Notes under the pieces: generated by a model
Databases searched by the model: none
What the model saw: only the letters and a program-made list of their open reading frames with translations
What the model was told of the DNA's origin: nothing
Position numbers and translations under genes: made by a program
In this document: piece by piece, positions 37,057 through 49,344 of the stretch
Layout of the letters: each line of letters begins with the position of its first letter
How positions within the stretch are numbered: the first letter of the stretch is position 1
Source of the DNA: Holacanthus passer
Taxonomy: Eukaryota; Chordata; Actinopteri; Pomacanthidae
Direction of reading: 5' to 3'
Length of the DNA: 64,000 nt
Assembly: GCA_025331565.1 (NCBI GenBank)
Contig: JAFREQ010000120.1
Coordinates: 372,001-436,000 of the forward strand

Positions 37057-37160
37057 TAAAGGGGCCCTTGGAGTTTTCTTGTAAACAAACAAAAGTTATT
37101 AGTTAATTCTAAGTAATGTTCATGCATTGTGTGTATCCTTGAGGTTTAACAACTTTATAT
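37057..37160. repeat. Dispersed teleost repeat copy B
   Basis: TTAAAGGGGCCCTTGGAGTT, then TTCTTGTAAACAAACAAAAG and GTATCCTTGAGGTTTAACAA, match the copy at 805-945. Confidence 0.65.
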
Positions 37161-39369
37161 TTTAATGCTCGTGTTTACTTGCTAGCAGTCCTCTTAACTC
37201 CATAGGGAAGCTTTAGTTTTGCCATCATCAGATCTAAAACATACATGACTGGTTTGTATCAAATTGTGCAGTTTTCTATTTCCTACTAAAGTCAAATCAA
37301 GTATCCTGACTGTGTGTTCAGATACGACACGAGGAGTATTTTACAGATGGTACGTTTGGCAAGTGAATGGAAAGATGCGATAAGATGTGAATTCAACCAG
37401 AAAAGTGTGATCTGATGAGTAGTTGTAACTTTCAACTGTCTTTATGAATCAGCTTCATAAACGTAAAGTTGGTACATTAGCTGGTTTGGGACCAGCTAAT
37501 TCTTGCAAATGACGAGAAGCAAAAATTTGGTTTCTTTCAGCCTGAACACACCTGAACACCTAACTTACTCATTAATTTTTATTTCAATTACTACGGAAAA
37601 GAAGGTCTGTGCAACCTAAGATGATCATTCTTGTAAAACAACAAAATGCATTATAATAGTGAAAAGAAAAAAAGTAAATGTTACTCAGAGGTCCATGTAA
37701 TCAATATTTCATACAACCTTTGGATGTTTCTTATACATTTAGTTTTTATTCTATGTGTATGTGTTTGAGCCACTTCAAGGACACATTTCATTTCCTTACA
37801 ATGAACAACAAAGTTTTTCTGATACTGATTTTTGTTTCCTCTCCTCTCCGCTCTCCTAATTTCCAATCTTTTTTTTTCCTTCCTCTCCCGTGTTTCTTCC
37901 TCTCTCTCAGAAGTGGGTCACCATCACACTGACTTCACTACCAATCTATCACTCGTGCAGTAGCTTGTAATTGCTCTTTAATCTCGACACCGCTCGAGTA
38001 GCTTGTTGAGAAGTAGCTGTGGACAACTGTGTTTGTGTGTGTGTGTTGTATGTAGAGGCCAAACCATTTGAGACAGCCACCATTAATGGAAGGTAAATCC
38101 CCCCCCCTCCCAATACCCAGGCCTTTTACTCTCCTCTGATGGATAAGATGCGATCATCCGGAGGGCGAGGGCCAGCCGGTGAACAGGCTGTGAAAAGGGC
38201 AGGGACAGTAGGGTAAGACAGGATCAGCACAGCGGATGTTATCATTAAAGAGCATCTGGGGAAGGGTTTTAGCATCGCGCAGAGTGACCGTCTGCCTATG
38301 TCTGATGTCTAGGTTTAAGATATGATTACTGCTGCAAATGTGTCTCACTGTGTGTGTGGAGAGAGGCAGGAAGTTGGCTCAAAATATTTTCCAGTTCTAT
38401 GAAGCCAGTAGCAGCAGTTCCAGTAGCATCCAGACACAAGGACTAAATTTAGGACCGCTTGTCAATTTATGTCATGTACAGTCTGGGTCTTGAGGGCCTT
38501 TTCACGACAGTTGTCACCTCTTCCATTTGGGACTCTAATATAAAACTGCCTTTTAGGTAGATTATAAGCAGCAGTGAATAAATGTCTCTTAAACTTGTCC
38601 AATTCCCCGACGTTGACGTGAAGCTTGTTTCAATGTGAGGGCCCCTGCAGGAAATAAACTTCCATGGAGTTCATGAGCGAAGCACACTGTTATATTGAAT
38701 TAACAGTGAGGGAGAGCGTTTAATAACAGAGTTGACTGTCTGGCTGTTTTCAAAGTAGACCTGACACAATGAGTGGAGATAAAAGTGATGAGAGAAGGGA
38801 CAGAAAGTGCCGGCATTCACTACAGACTGAGCAGATATGAACACACACCGAGAACCAAAGAAAAGTGATAGCTTTTGGAGACATCAGCAAATAAATCAAT
38901 TAAGGATGGGAGCTTACATCAATCATTGTCACCATTTTTGTTGTATCTGCGTACGATTACTAGAAACAAATTAGATATTGAGACAATTGCCATCATTATC
39001 ACTGAGTAAAACGTTTCATTTTAGGCGGCCTCGGTTATTATTTGAATCATCATCAATATGTAACAGGTTTTTACTCGTCACACAACTAATTAACTACTAC
39101 TACTATTTTTCAAATATAAAGTGTATACAGTAAGAACGCCACCTTGATAAAAGATTGTCTGAAATGTTTAAAAAAAATAGAAAATAGAAAGAGAGGCACA
39201 GATATTAGCTTCAGCAATTAAAAAGGTTATTCAAAAACACTCTTAATGGCTACTAATAACCAGAGCAACTTCAATACTGAGTGAATCATTTTAATCATCT
39301 ACAGTTGAGAGCATAAAAACCGGAACCAGGGGCAACCCAGTAGCTTTAAATCATCATTTTTTAAATCAT
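37161..39369. other. Intergenic, no gene recognised
   Basis: A C-run lies at 38100-38107. A complex, G-rich stretch at 38110-38350 (GATGGATAAGATGCGATCAT and following) is neither repeat-like nor coding and may be regulatory. Confidence 0.5.
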
Positions 39370-39505
39370 AAAAACTGAAGTGTAAAACCAACAAGATGTG
39401 GTTTTACCTCCTTCAGTGACATCCTTTATTACCACCGTGAAGTTATGAGTCAACTAGTGGAGACTCCAGGAAGTAACTGCTCCTTCAGCTTCACTATTCC
39501 TTTAA
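39370..39505. repeat. Partial copy of a TTAA-flanked inverted-repeat family
   Basis: AACTGAAGTGTAAAACCAAC, AGATGTGGTTTTACCTCC and GGAGACTCCAGG are internal landmarks of the fish repeat whose ends are seen at 12862-13630. The right side ends CACTATTCCTTTAA, matching that element's terminus. The left end is lost. Confidence 0.6.
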
Positions 39506-39900
39506 TCATGGTATATTGGTGTTTTGGGATATATTTATTTTTAATGGACTTCTTGCTGTTAACCTTGGATGCATTCTCAAAACTACTATTCCACTGATTT
39601 TTTAATATCAGGAAAAAAAATGCTTTCAACAACCGCATATCAAAAGTCAAAGCCTGACTTGTGCTCAGAGTGTTTCGTCTGTTATGTGAAAAAACACAGA
39701 TGTGTCGCGCCTCATGTTGCTGCACAGTCAAACGCGATTGACCCTCTTGTCGCTTAAAAACTCCCTCCGGGGGGAAAGGGGAGGAGGGAACACGATGAAG
39801 CCATGATGGGAAGTAATTATGCACAAGACAGCTCACTACATCTTTGTTTACCCCTTTTAATTTGATTCTGTCTCTTTCTCTGGCTCTCTCTCATTCATCC

Positions 39901-39907
<7 letters not shown>

Positions 39908-39932
<25 letters not shown>
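39908..39932. repeat. (GT)n microsatellite
   Basis: Uninterrupted TG units, about 25 bp, next to a TCTCTC-rich stretch (39870-39895). Confidence 0.95.
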
Positions 39933-41150
39933 AGAAACAGTGATTGATATGGGATGGGAAGTTGAAGGTAATGAGGCTGAGAAAGAGATGAAGTGTAACA
40001 AATTGGTATGGAAGGAAAAGGGAGAAAAAAACAGAGAGAGAAAGAAGGAAAAGAAAGATCTGTGCTAATATAAGTGGTTACTTCTCCAATTACACTGTTA
40101 ATTGTTGGATAGCTTAAATAAGGAATAATTATCTGCCATGCCTTATAATTGCTTCTACCTTCTTATTAACAACCTAAAAAAAATGAAAGACTTAGAGAAA
40201 GAAACCAGCCAAGAAATTGAATGCAAATCAGATTTTCTACGGCATAATAATATGACAGGTATTGCATATTTATGAAACACAACAATACAAGACAGTACTA
40301 AAATCAAATTGCACAGTGATACTGGGAAACCTTGAAAGATTGAAAACAAGATTGATAATGTGGCTGAAGGAGCAGCTACAACAAGTCATAATGTCAGCGG
40401 TTTCAACAGAGGATGCCAGAAGTTTGTTAATTGGCTGGAAATGTTTTCTAATTTATTGTTCTTTTTCAGATGCAGGAAGAAAACCATTTTGTACATGGAT
40501 CTGTGTCAGCTGAATAGATTTTGCTTAAGGCCTATGTCAACATGTCAAACTGTTCTTATGTATATAGGCTGGGTCAAATGTCTTTTGACTTTATTTTGAT
40601 ATTGGCTTGTTTAAGGATGTACATGTGGCTGTACTGTATCTACATACAGTGGTCATGCATTGGTGATGTTGGGACATTTTGATCTCTATGTATAAAGGAA
40701 GCAAACATTTAAATACAAAAAAAATGAAAACGAAATATGGATTCATTTTCACAAGCAGCACTGTTGGAATCAATCTGACAACTTCAAAGTGTTTCTAATG
40801 ATTTACTTTGGCGTTTGCATCTGGGTCCTGTTCTCTCTGTTCCTGCTACGCTTGCATGGTTGCATCACCTATAATCAATCCATAATAGTATTGACTTCCT
40901 GTAAATGAGTCATGAGCCATCAGAAATTAGACGGTGTGGTGACTTTTTGGCTGATGAACATGTGAAGTTAGTTAGTACATTTCACTAATGTGTGTGACTG
41001 AAGACACAAGAGATAAGACGTTACAAAAAAACAAAAGGAGAAATTCAGCAGCTCCATCTGTATCCGACATTTTCATTTCATGAGATTCCATTTTTTGACG
41101 CAAGATAGCTGCAAGCAGAGATGTCACATACAAGTGTGTGTTGGTGGATA
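39933..41150. other. Intergenic, no gene recognised
   Basis: A purine-rich run (39990-40060, GGGAGAAAAAAACAGAGAGA and similar) is followed by AT-rich DNA. No coding evidence. Confidence 0.55.
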
Positions 41151-41151
41151 A

Positions 41152-41154
<3 letters not shown>

Positions 41155-41187
<33 letters not shown>
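41155..41187. repeat. (GT)n microsatellite, first of a cluster
   Basis: Pure TG units, about 33 bp. Confidence 0.96.
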
Positions 41188-41189
<2 letters not shown>

Positions 41190-41253
41190 GCTCTCTAATA
41201 ATAGTCTTCTTGCATCCACCGAAATTTGATAACATTTGGTTTGACACAGTTTG

Positions 41254-41290
<37 letters not shown>

Positions 41291-41300
41291 CGTGCGCGTG
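41254..41300. repeat. Compound (GT)n-(GC/GT)n microsatellite
   Basis: TG units run into TGCGCGCGTGCGTGCGCGTG, an alternating purine-pyrimidine tract of about 47 bp with Z-DNA potential. Confidence 0.96.
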
Positions 41301-41500
41301 CCTGTCACTCAGCAGCCCGGTGGGGAATAGGATGGAGTGGAGGATCCATCTGGTTTCAGTGGATGCATGGAATGAATCAAAATTCACATCATTACCCGAA
41401 AAATTGCCTGTATCTCACTTACAGGGGAACCACCATCCCAGGATTGGAATTTTATAATCAAGACTCGAGCTCCCCTCGATGAAAATTTCATGGAAATCAT

Positions 41501-41527
41501 GTGTTTGTGTGTGTGTGTGTGTGTGTG
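41501..41527. repeat. (GT)n microsatellite, third of the cluster
   Basis: GTGTTTG followed by pure GT units, about 27 bp. Confidence 0.95.
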
Positions 41528-41964
41528 CTCGCTGGAGTGTTTGTCAGCTCAGCCGTGTGTTTGATGTTGGGAATGATTTCACCTCCCACAACACAACATC
41601 TGAGGTCTTGATCAGCCTCCTGCTTTTTTCTACTCTCTTGTCACATGCGAATATCAAAAGGTGTCACGTTGTACATGATAAACAATGAGAATCAAATATG
41701 ACTATATCACAGCTTCCCTTCAGCTTCGCTACCAAATTTGACTTTGAGATTTTCTTGCATTTTGAAGCAGAATTAATGCCGGGGTAGAAGCTCTTTTGAA
41801 GCTTGTGCCTCACCCTTCAGTCTGTGTCTTATCTGACTGTAACTGTACAATGCACCTACACTTTAAGACTGATCTAAAATAAAATATGCCATCCAGGTTT
41901 CGGTTTTTGGAAGGTGTGATTGTTTTGTGGATGAAACCTGCGACCCTTCCTTCATTGCAGGGTT

Positions 41965-42275
41965 TTAAGAAGAAGAAGGAGACCCTTTATTTGTCCCACT
42001 TTTAGTCATGTACACACAAACATGCTACATGCACTGGGAAATTCAATCTCTGATTTTTCAGATTTGAAAACACAACAACCACATGGAGGAGTGGGCAGCT
42101 ATTCATTGGACACGCCCGGGGAGCAGATCTTCAGGGGCTCCTCTTGGGCTTGCAAGGGCTGGTCTGGTCTATCTGGTCCTACCTCTGGTCCAGGTATCTT
42201 GTCACCAGTCTATGGCCTCGAACTAGCGACCTTCCAGTTGATGCCCTGCTTCTCTGACCACTGGTCCACCGTCTC
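41965..42275 (-). repeat. tRNA-derived SINE-like repeat
   Basis: Read on the - strand, the right part begins GGTGGACCAGTGGTCAGAGA (box A-like) and about 30 bases later has GGTCGCTAGTTCGAGG (box B-like), a tRNA-type RNA polymerase III promoter. The body contains CGCCCGGGGAGCAG and CAGTGCATGTAGC, typical of a fish SINE-type repeat. The tail (GGAGACCCTTTATTTGTCCC on +) is at the left. Confidence 0.6.
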
Positions 42276-43975
42276 TTCCCAAAAGACGTTTGATTTCTGT
42301 CCCTTGATTCTGGCTTGAGGTCCCCAAAAATTCTCATGACCCCCAGCCGTCAAACAGATGTCAGTTTTTGCAAAGTAAAGCAAACCAGCTCCAAAGGGAT
42401 TATGTGGGGTTGGTTTTTTTGAGAAGTATATCAAGCACACATCATTATTTCAATCTTGAACATTTTACGCAATTCTGGCTGCATAAGTGACCCTAAGGTT
42501 GAATGTGAGTTATATGTAAGTCGGCTTACACTGGGATTTTACATCTTTGCTTAAGAGCTTGGCTTACATGTAGTCATATACATGGATAGCAGATTAGGTT
42601 AAATTAAGATGCACATGGATGAGGGAATCTCCGTGCCATCAGCCAAATCAGAACCCAAACTGAAACAGCAAGATCTAGATTGATGAGCTACGGGGCACAT
42701 GGTTATAGTTTCATATTAAAAATCATTACAATTGTCTAACTATAACTGTGTAGCTGAGTTCCCTTGGAGCATGTAAGACAAACTCCAGGCTGACCCAAGT
42801 CTTTATAGCAACCTGACACTTGAACCTGATACTTCTGCTAGACCCCTCCACCTGCATATTTAAAATCAGGGGACTGGAGTCTCATGGAGCTTTGACAGTC
42901 ACTGGAAGCACACTTATGGCCCTGTGATGGGTGCACGGAAAATAAATCTCGTTCATGTACGACAACTCAAACTGGAGCTACGGTTAACCATAAAAGCCTG
43001 TTAAATGTTAATGATTTTCACTTTAGAGAGAGATTTTTGGAGAAACTCTGTATTTCTCTTACCTGCACCGCCTGTCTCGACTACATTATTAATGGTGAGG
43101 AGCTTCCAGCACGCTGCCTTTGCTTCCACATCAATGATTTAGCAAAGAGAAGCATTTTGCTGCTGTTGCAGGGGGGAAAAAACATAACAGCAGTTTAGTG
43201 GTTATGTTTCTCTTGGTTAAGTTAAATCATTTAAGCAGTGAATTTGTTTTGTGAACTGTGGGCTTGTGGTACTTGTTAGAAACCCCAATTTCAAAAACAC
43301 ATCCAAGACCTTTCATGGTTACATGGTTTTCAGCTGTTAGATGTAGTTAGGTGTGTATGTGTGTTCTGGGTTTCATGAATATATTGATGCTCTGTTCTTC
43401 CTTCTGCTGTATCCTTACACAGTGCTCAGGTGACTGTCGATGTTCCCGAATATGATGCACACATCTCACCAGGTCAGTGTTGGTTGTGCTATGGCTGCTT
43501 ATGACCACCTCAATTAAACATGTCCACTTGTCGCAAAACTGAAGGATTCTTGTGCATTATTTGCACAACACTCAAATTGTCAATGAACTGTCAGGGTTGT
43601 TGTTTTGTGAGGAATCTTCTGGGGCTTCCCATGTTGGCAGTCTGAGGAGTCGGTCAAGAATTAAAGTCTTGACTGTATACGCAGCAAGATTATATGGAGC
43701 CAAGCAGGAATCAGGGGAAATAAAATCAAATAAACTGGCACCTCGAAATGGTACTTAGTGGGTTTGGAGACTAAAAATATTTCATAGAGACCCTGCATTA
43801 CAAATTGGGGATATGGAGTTTGAAAGGCGTGGGCACAGTGTTGACCCATGCTCGGACTATGCCAGGAAGTCTTTTGACCATTTTTGACCAAAATGTTTGA
43901 CGTGAAAGAAGCAATTTCCTCACATTTGCTCCATAGGTTCTGCATTCTGGTCAGTTTGAGAAGAGCATACATATG
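42276..43975. other. Intergenic, no gene confirmed
   Basis: AT-rich DNA with one short exon-like segment at 43423-43472 (see findings). Open frames are short and unsupported. Confidence 0.5.
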
Positions 43976-44655
43976 TGACGGGGAGTGGGGAAGGACTCAA
44001 GCGCAAACACCCGGATTGACAAAAAACATGTCTTTTAATGAAAAGGCAAACAAAATCTCAATAAACAAAAACTCATGACAGGGTTATGTTCAGAAATGGC
44101 CAACAGGTCTCATCAAAGAAAATCAGGTACAAATCCAAAAAACTGACGAGCATCAATGAATATCAAATGAGGAAAAGAAAGGACAGAGGAGAGGGAGAAA
44201 GAGGAAAGAGGAACAATCCGGCAATGGCTGAGTGGGGTGAAATGGCTTATATAATGTCCTGATTAGTAGTGGGCTGCAGCTGAGAACACAGGTGACTAGA
44301 TGAGGTGGGAGTGGCTGACAGGTAAGGTGAGGCAGAGGCGGGGTGAGTGGAGAAGAACCGGGACCTGAGGTGAGAAGCTATGGCAGGTGGATAGTGACAG
44401 ACTGACAGAACTAGAACAGGTAAACAATGACAGGCAACAAAGACATAACCAAGGCATAGAACACAGACAGAAAACCAAGACAGAAAACTACAACATGACA
44501 GAACTACGACATAACCAACAGAACTGAAAGAACAGGACCATACTGACCGAAAACTAAGACATGGAAACTAAGGTAGGTAAACTAAGAGAACTGAGGCAGG
44601 AGAAAATCAAGGCTAAACAAAACTAAACAGAGGCCTAGCAGGCAGAACTGTGACA
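43976..44655 (-). repeat. Dispersed transposon-derived repeat, A/G-rich on + strand
   Basis: The stretch starts TGTGACGGGGAGTGGGGAAG and ends near GCAGAACTGTGACAACATAG. In between are many CAGAAAAC/GACAGAACTA-type phrases and a run reading ACTCATGACAGGGTTATG. In reverse complement it has the T/C-rich style of a fish repeat that carries a TTCATTAAAAGACATG end. Boundaries and family are inferred. Confidence 0.5.
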
Positions 44656-45942
44656 ACATAGTTTCGTTACTCCGTCTAAAACAACACAGTGTGAAGCTCT
44701 GCTGTGGTTTGTTTGTGTCGTGAACACAGTATGGGCTGACTGTAAGTGAATGGATAATGCACTTTAATGAACTAATGTGTAAAAGTAAGAAAAGAACCAC
44801 TATGTTGAGCTAATCATGACAACCAATCTGCCATTATGCACAGCTACAGGACACAAATATTGTTCCTTTTTTTAGCAATCTGTAATTTTGACAGATTCAC
44901 AATAACCTCAATTACTGACTAATGATAACTCTTATTTCTTATAGGTTTTGTGACTACCAGGTAATATGAGCCAACCATGTAATAACTCACAGTGAAACAC
45001 ACAGTGAGCAAACAACTGGTCATTTTTGCTCAGGTCTGTGCTGAATTGAGCTAAGGGTGTGAACTCAGCCTCAGAGAAGGAGCTTCCTGAGCAGCACTGG
45101 CACTTTGCCTTGGGCTGTGAGTCAAGAACTAAAAGACTAGCCTGTTCTTTGCTGTCTAGGTAAATTAGGGCTCATTTGCTAATGGTGAAACTCCGTTCTT
45201 CCCGGCGAACTCATGGATAAATCTCACCCTGTGTTGTGCTGCAGTGCAGAGAGGCTGCAGCTGGTCATGTGGCGAGTCTCCTCTCTTCTTTATTTCCTCT
45301 TTTATTTTCTCTTCTCTCTGTCTCATCCTCTTATCCTCTCAGGAGCTGTCTAATAGTTTATATGGTTTGATGATGGAGCGACAGCTTGGCACGTGGTGTT
45401 AATGCTGTGGAGATCTGTCAGACTTGGAGAGGGTGATGAAAAGGAAAAAAATCTCTCCATCACAGGCTTCGCTGTGAACGGCTGGGTCTTTGATGCAACA
45501 TTAGGCAGCTGCTGCAGTGAACAGAGGGAGGGTTGTGTGAGAGAGCAAAAGCGGTGTCAGTGTGTCACGGTGTGTGGATGTGACAGCATGTGTGTTTCGG
45601 TGACTGGACCTTTATTGAAGTAAAAATGTTTTACAACCTAGATCTCATTTTCACAAAGACACAGTTCCTTTCAGTTACATGATACAGTTTTACACATCAG
45701 CTGCTTTGGAGAAACAGGGACATCATTAGTCTATAATATCTGCAAAAAATGCATTTATGCATTTGTTGAAGCTACTTTAATTAATACTTGTTTTAATACT
45801 TCTGGACCAAGTGAAATATGAAAGCAATGTGTGATGGACACCCTAAAGGTCTTTAGTCCATGTATGAATAAAGCTTTAACATCTAATCTTCAAAGTGAAC
45901 TGACTATTCTGAATCTTAATTGTCACTGACCAAGCATTGCAC
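44656..45942. other. Intergenic, no gene recognised
   Basis: Contains a pyrimidine-rich run (45285-45345). The open frame at 45393-45623 has no resemblance to a known family. Confidence 0.5.
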
Positions 45943-46055
45943 AACTTTCCCAGTCTGAAACAAGCAGAAACCACTTTGAAACATCTTGCTGACATCAAAT
46001 TAAGAATAAGCATATATGTACAAAAATCAGTGAAGTTGATGAGGTCAAACATGAA
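45943..46055 (-). mobile_element. Solo remnant of the Tc1-like terminal repeat
   Basis: CTTGCTGACATCAAATTAAG, AATAAGCATATATGTACAAA and GTTGATGAGGTCAAACATGA align with 5930-6000 of the Tc1 element (TGTTGCTGATATCAAATTCA and following). Only the subterminal part survives; no ends or transposase. Confidence 0.75.
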
Positions 46056-46424
46056 CAGTGATGTGTTCACTTATTGATATACATAGTGAGGTGCAATTGA
46101 AGAGTGATTTGATTGCTGAACAAATAGAGTCAGCGAAGGGATCTGCAATTTCCACATGTCAAACTGACTGCAATTATTATGTGACTCTACAGATTAGCAT
46201 TTTAGCATCTTTCAGCTCAATGTTTTGGTGTTATGGCCCCACAATTGTTTTGATCCAGTATTCTCATTAACACGGTCTTCAGCAGGAGCAGGCAGCTGTT
46301 TTTAGCCACAACAAGGCAACAAAAATGGTGCTAAAAGGAGTCTTTACTAACTTACTCATTGTGCATTATTAAAAGAGTCATTGAAACACTGCCCTTTCTT
46401 TGACAGTTTGTAGGTGTTGAATAT

Positions 46425-46640
46425 TGGCACAAATATACATAAATAGTAAATGGCTGTATTTATCTCATTCACAGACTCACACATTGATGGCAGCAGGCCA
46501 CCATTGGCCAACCATCGGGAGCAATTTGGGGTTCAGTGTCTTCCCCAAAGACACTTCAACATGTGGACAAGAGGAGGAGGGGATTGAACCGACAACCCTG
46601 TGATCTGTGGATGACCTGCTCTACCTCCCGTACCACAGCT
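46425..46640 (-). repeat. tRNA-derived SINE-like repeat
   Basis: On the - strand it opens AGCTGTGGTACGGGAGGTAG (box A region), then GTTGTCGGTTCAATCCCC (box B). The body AAGTGTCTTTGGGGAAGACA and CTGAACCCCAAATTGCTCCC is known to me from fish SINE-type repeats that usually read 'gtgtccttgggcaagacactgaaccccgaattgctcc'. The tail runs left into AT-rich DNA. Confidence 0.75.
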
Positions 46641-48892
46641 GGTATAATCACCTTTCATATAAAAATGGTGGCATTGGCCTCTGAATATCAACATTGGTTA
46701 TATTTTAAATTGTGGTCATTATGTGTAAAATATGAAATACACACTGACGCAAATACTGTACACAGAAAATTGTGAGATACATTGACATGAATAACATTCA
46801 GAAGACTAATATAAAATTGGTTGGGGGGTTTGTACACTGTAGACTGTGAGATAAATGAGAGCCTCAGTCTGCTTTATGTGTTTATCTGTACAGTCACATC
46901 AGGTTCTTGTGAAGATGAGCACGTCTTTGTTCTTATTTGCACAGTGTGGCCACTGCAGGGCTGTAAAACTACAGGCACTGCAGTATCAACACATTTCACA
47001 GAGTATAATTAACACACATGTGCATATTAAAGCACATCTCATACATATACAGCCGGTGGTTTGGCTCAGCAGGCAAGTCACCGGTGAGAAATGCAGCTCC
47101 TCAGTCTGGCATTAAAGGGACCTTTTGTATGAAAATTATCTCATTATCTATTGTGTTAACAGACCAAATCTGATTCTGAAATAGCCTGGTTATTTCCCCC
47201 TGTGGAGTGTAAACAAAGCTACATTCAAATCCAAGGTTTATCTCATTGCATTTAAACAGAAATATAAGTCTAAATCAATGCTATAGTTGCCCTGTGAGGT
47301 TGTAACAAGCTCCATTTTCCACAAATCAAAATTGTAGGAAAAATTTCAGACCAAAATCAGTTCATCTCGGTGGAGTTGCTGCAACCAGTGAATTGCTCAC
47401 AGAGGCAGAGTAAATTCATATGTGCAAATTTCAGCTGCTCGCCAATTGCATGTAGACCGTGCTGACCTTTGGGTTGATGGAGAAGCATTGGGTCCAAAAT
47501 GGACAATTTTATACAACCGTGCTCTGCCAGAATATACAGTAAGCTCCACAAAAACATACAGGCCAGAAAGGACAGTGCAAATAGGTCACCTTGAACTAAC
47601 TGTTGACTTATTGTCCGGTCAGTGTCCAAGACCTGCAGGTCGTCTCCATATCACCATAATGCACAAGAACAGAAATGAATTTTGCACTTTTCAGTGGGAC
47701 ACTATGCACCAAGATGTACTCTGTCAACATCAGATTTAGTTCCTCATCTGTACTTTGACTCAATTCTGATTTGATTGTAGCTGAATGCTTAAGTAACCAT
47801 GCTAACATCCTCTGAGAATATTATCATGGTGACATTTAGTCTGCAACATTAAGCATGTTAGCTAATGTACCTATAGATCTTTACATCTGGTATGCAAGAG
47901 GTGATGTGTTTTATATATCAAGCATGAATCATACAGGTATTCTTGCAGGTTTATCAAATTGGCTACATTAAGGTTTACAAATTGCTGCAGCTTGGTCTAT
48001 GTTTATTGGAAGTTTTTGTAGTACTGTGGAAGAATCAAACCTCCCTCCCTAATTCATATATGCATGTTTACTTTTACTTATTGTTGCTCATTGCGTTCAT
48101 TAGTGGCAGGCTTCACAGTTTTAGATTGAGATTTGTTTTCTTGGACTCTGAGCGTGAACACTCAAGTTTGGTATCTGCATCAGGATCTGATCAGAGTATG
48201 AGAGCAGCAAAGTGGGATAAAAGAAAGACTCTTTTACTACTTCTGTGCCAGGAATCAGTGCTCGAATGATCATACGTGGTGGAGAAACACTTTTAAGTGA
48301 ACTCAAACCGTGTCTAAAGCACATTTATTTTTACATCAACACAGAAGCACACAAACACAAGTAAAGGAGAAAAACCTGCCAACGAGAATTCTCTGGAGGA
48401 CCAAGTCAAGTGTATTTCCAGCCTACACACATACACACACACACCCCTCTATCCCAGCAGGGGGCCATGCTCTGAAGCTGTGCAGATCATGTAGATTCCC
48501 TGCTCCCCACAGCTGTAAGAACATATGGAGCTGCGTTTGCCAGCCGACATGGAGCATGTCATTAAACAGCATTATTAAAATCTAGTACAACAGCGGGGCG
48601 TCAATGAGAGGCTCGGCTGGCGTGGGCTGATTGCTTCATTAATTATGTTTTTTTTTTGTCAACAATTTGTTTCATGGGAAGCGCATGCTGTCAGTTTGGC
48701 ATTTTTGTGTTAGAGGTTAGAAGATGAATATGGTTTATTCATCTCAAAATTGACTAATTAGGTTTTGGGGCGTGGGAGGTTAGTATGTGTGTGTTTGTGT
48801 ACTGTAATGCGGTGCGATGGGGGCAGCAGGTAGAACAGCAGGTAGTTGCATCAAAGTCATTTGTGTCACACTAATGCAAACATGCCAAGCCT
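46641..48892. other. Intergenic, no gene recognised
   Basis: The open frame at 47422-47739 has no family resemblance. A complex, non-repetitive stretch at 48540-48720 could be regulatory. No RNA gene seen. Confidence 0.5.
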
Positions 48893-49060
48893 GCATGGTG
48901 CTCTAATGGTTTGAGAGACAAATGCTGAATGGAAACGCAGCATGTTTGATCCTCGCAACAGCTACGTTACCAAACCATGATGAGGTGTCTCTGAGCAAGA
49001 CAAGGAGCTTGTAGCTGCACATTTCTTACGACAATAAAATGCCCCTGGCAAGATAAAACC
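48893..49060 (+). repeat. tRNA-derived SINE-like repeat
   Basis: GCATGGTGCTCTAATGGTTT, with GAGAG next (box A-like), is followed about 30 bases later by CATGTTTGATCCTCGC (box B-like). GTGTCTCTGAGCAAGACAAG follows, as in fish SINEs. The 3' end is near AATAAAATGCCCCTGG. Confidence 0.6.
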
Positions 49061-49344
49061 CACTTAAATCAAATAAATGTAGTCAAACAATAGCCAAGGT
49101 GCTGTACTCAAACTAACCATTGCTTTTTCATACTGAATTTCTTCCTGCTGCGATATAAAAATCTCCTCACAAGGTTTATAAATCAAACACCCACAGACAC
49201 TGCTGGTGTTTAGCAGTTTTTATTGGTTGTTGGTCATTGAATCAACCAATGAAGACATGGAACGAAACTCCAAAGAGGGTGAACCTTCATTTAATTTCTA
49301 CCTCAGTTCCCTGGAAGCACAAATAAGATGTGAGCTGAAATGAG

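Noticed and set aside
47422..47739. Open frame of 105 codons, + strand
   Set aside because: An opposing frame overlaps it, there is no recognisable domain, and start context is poor.
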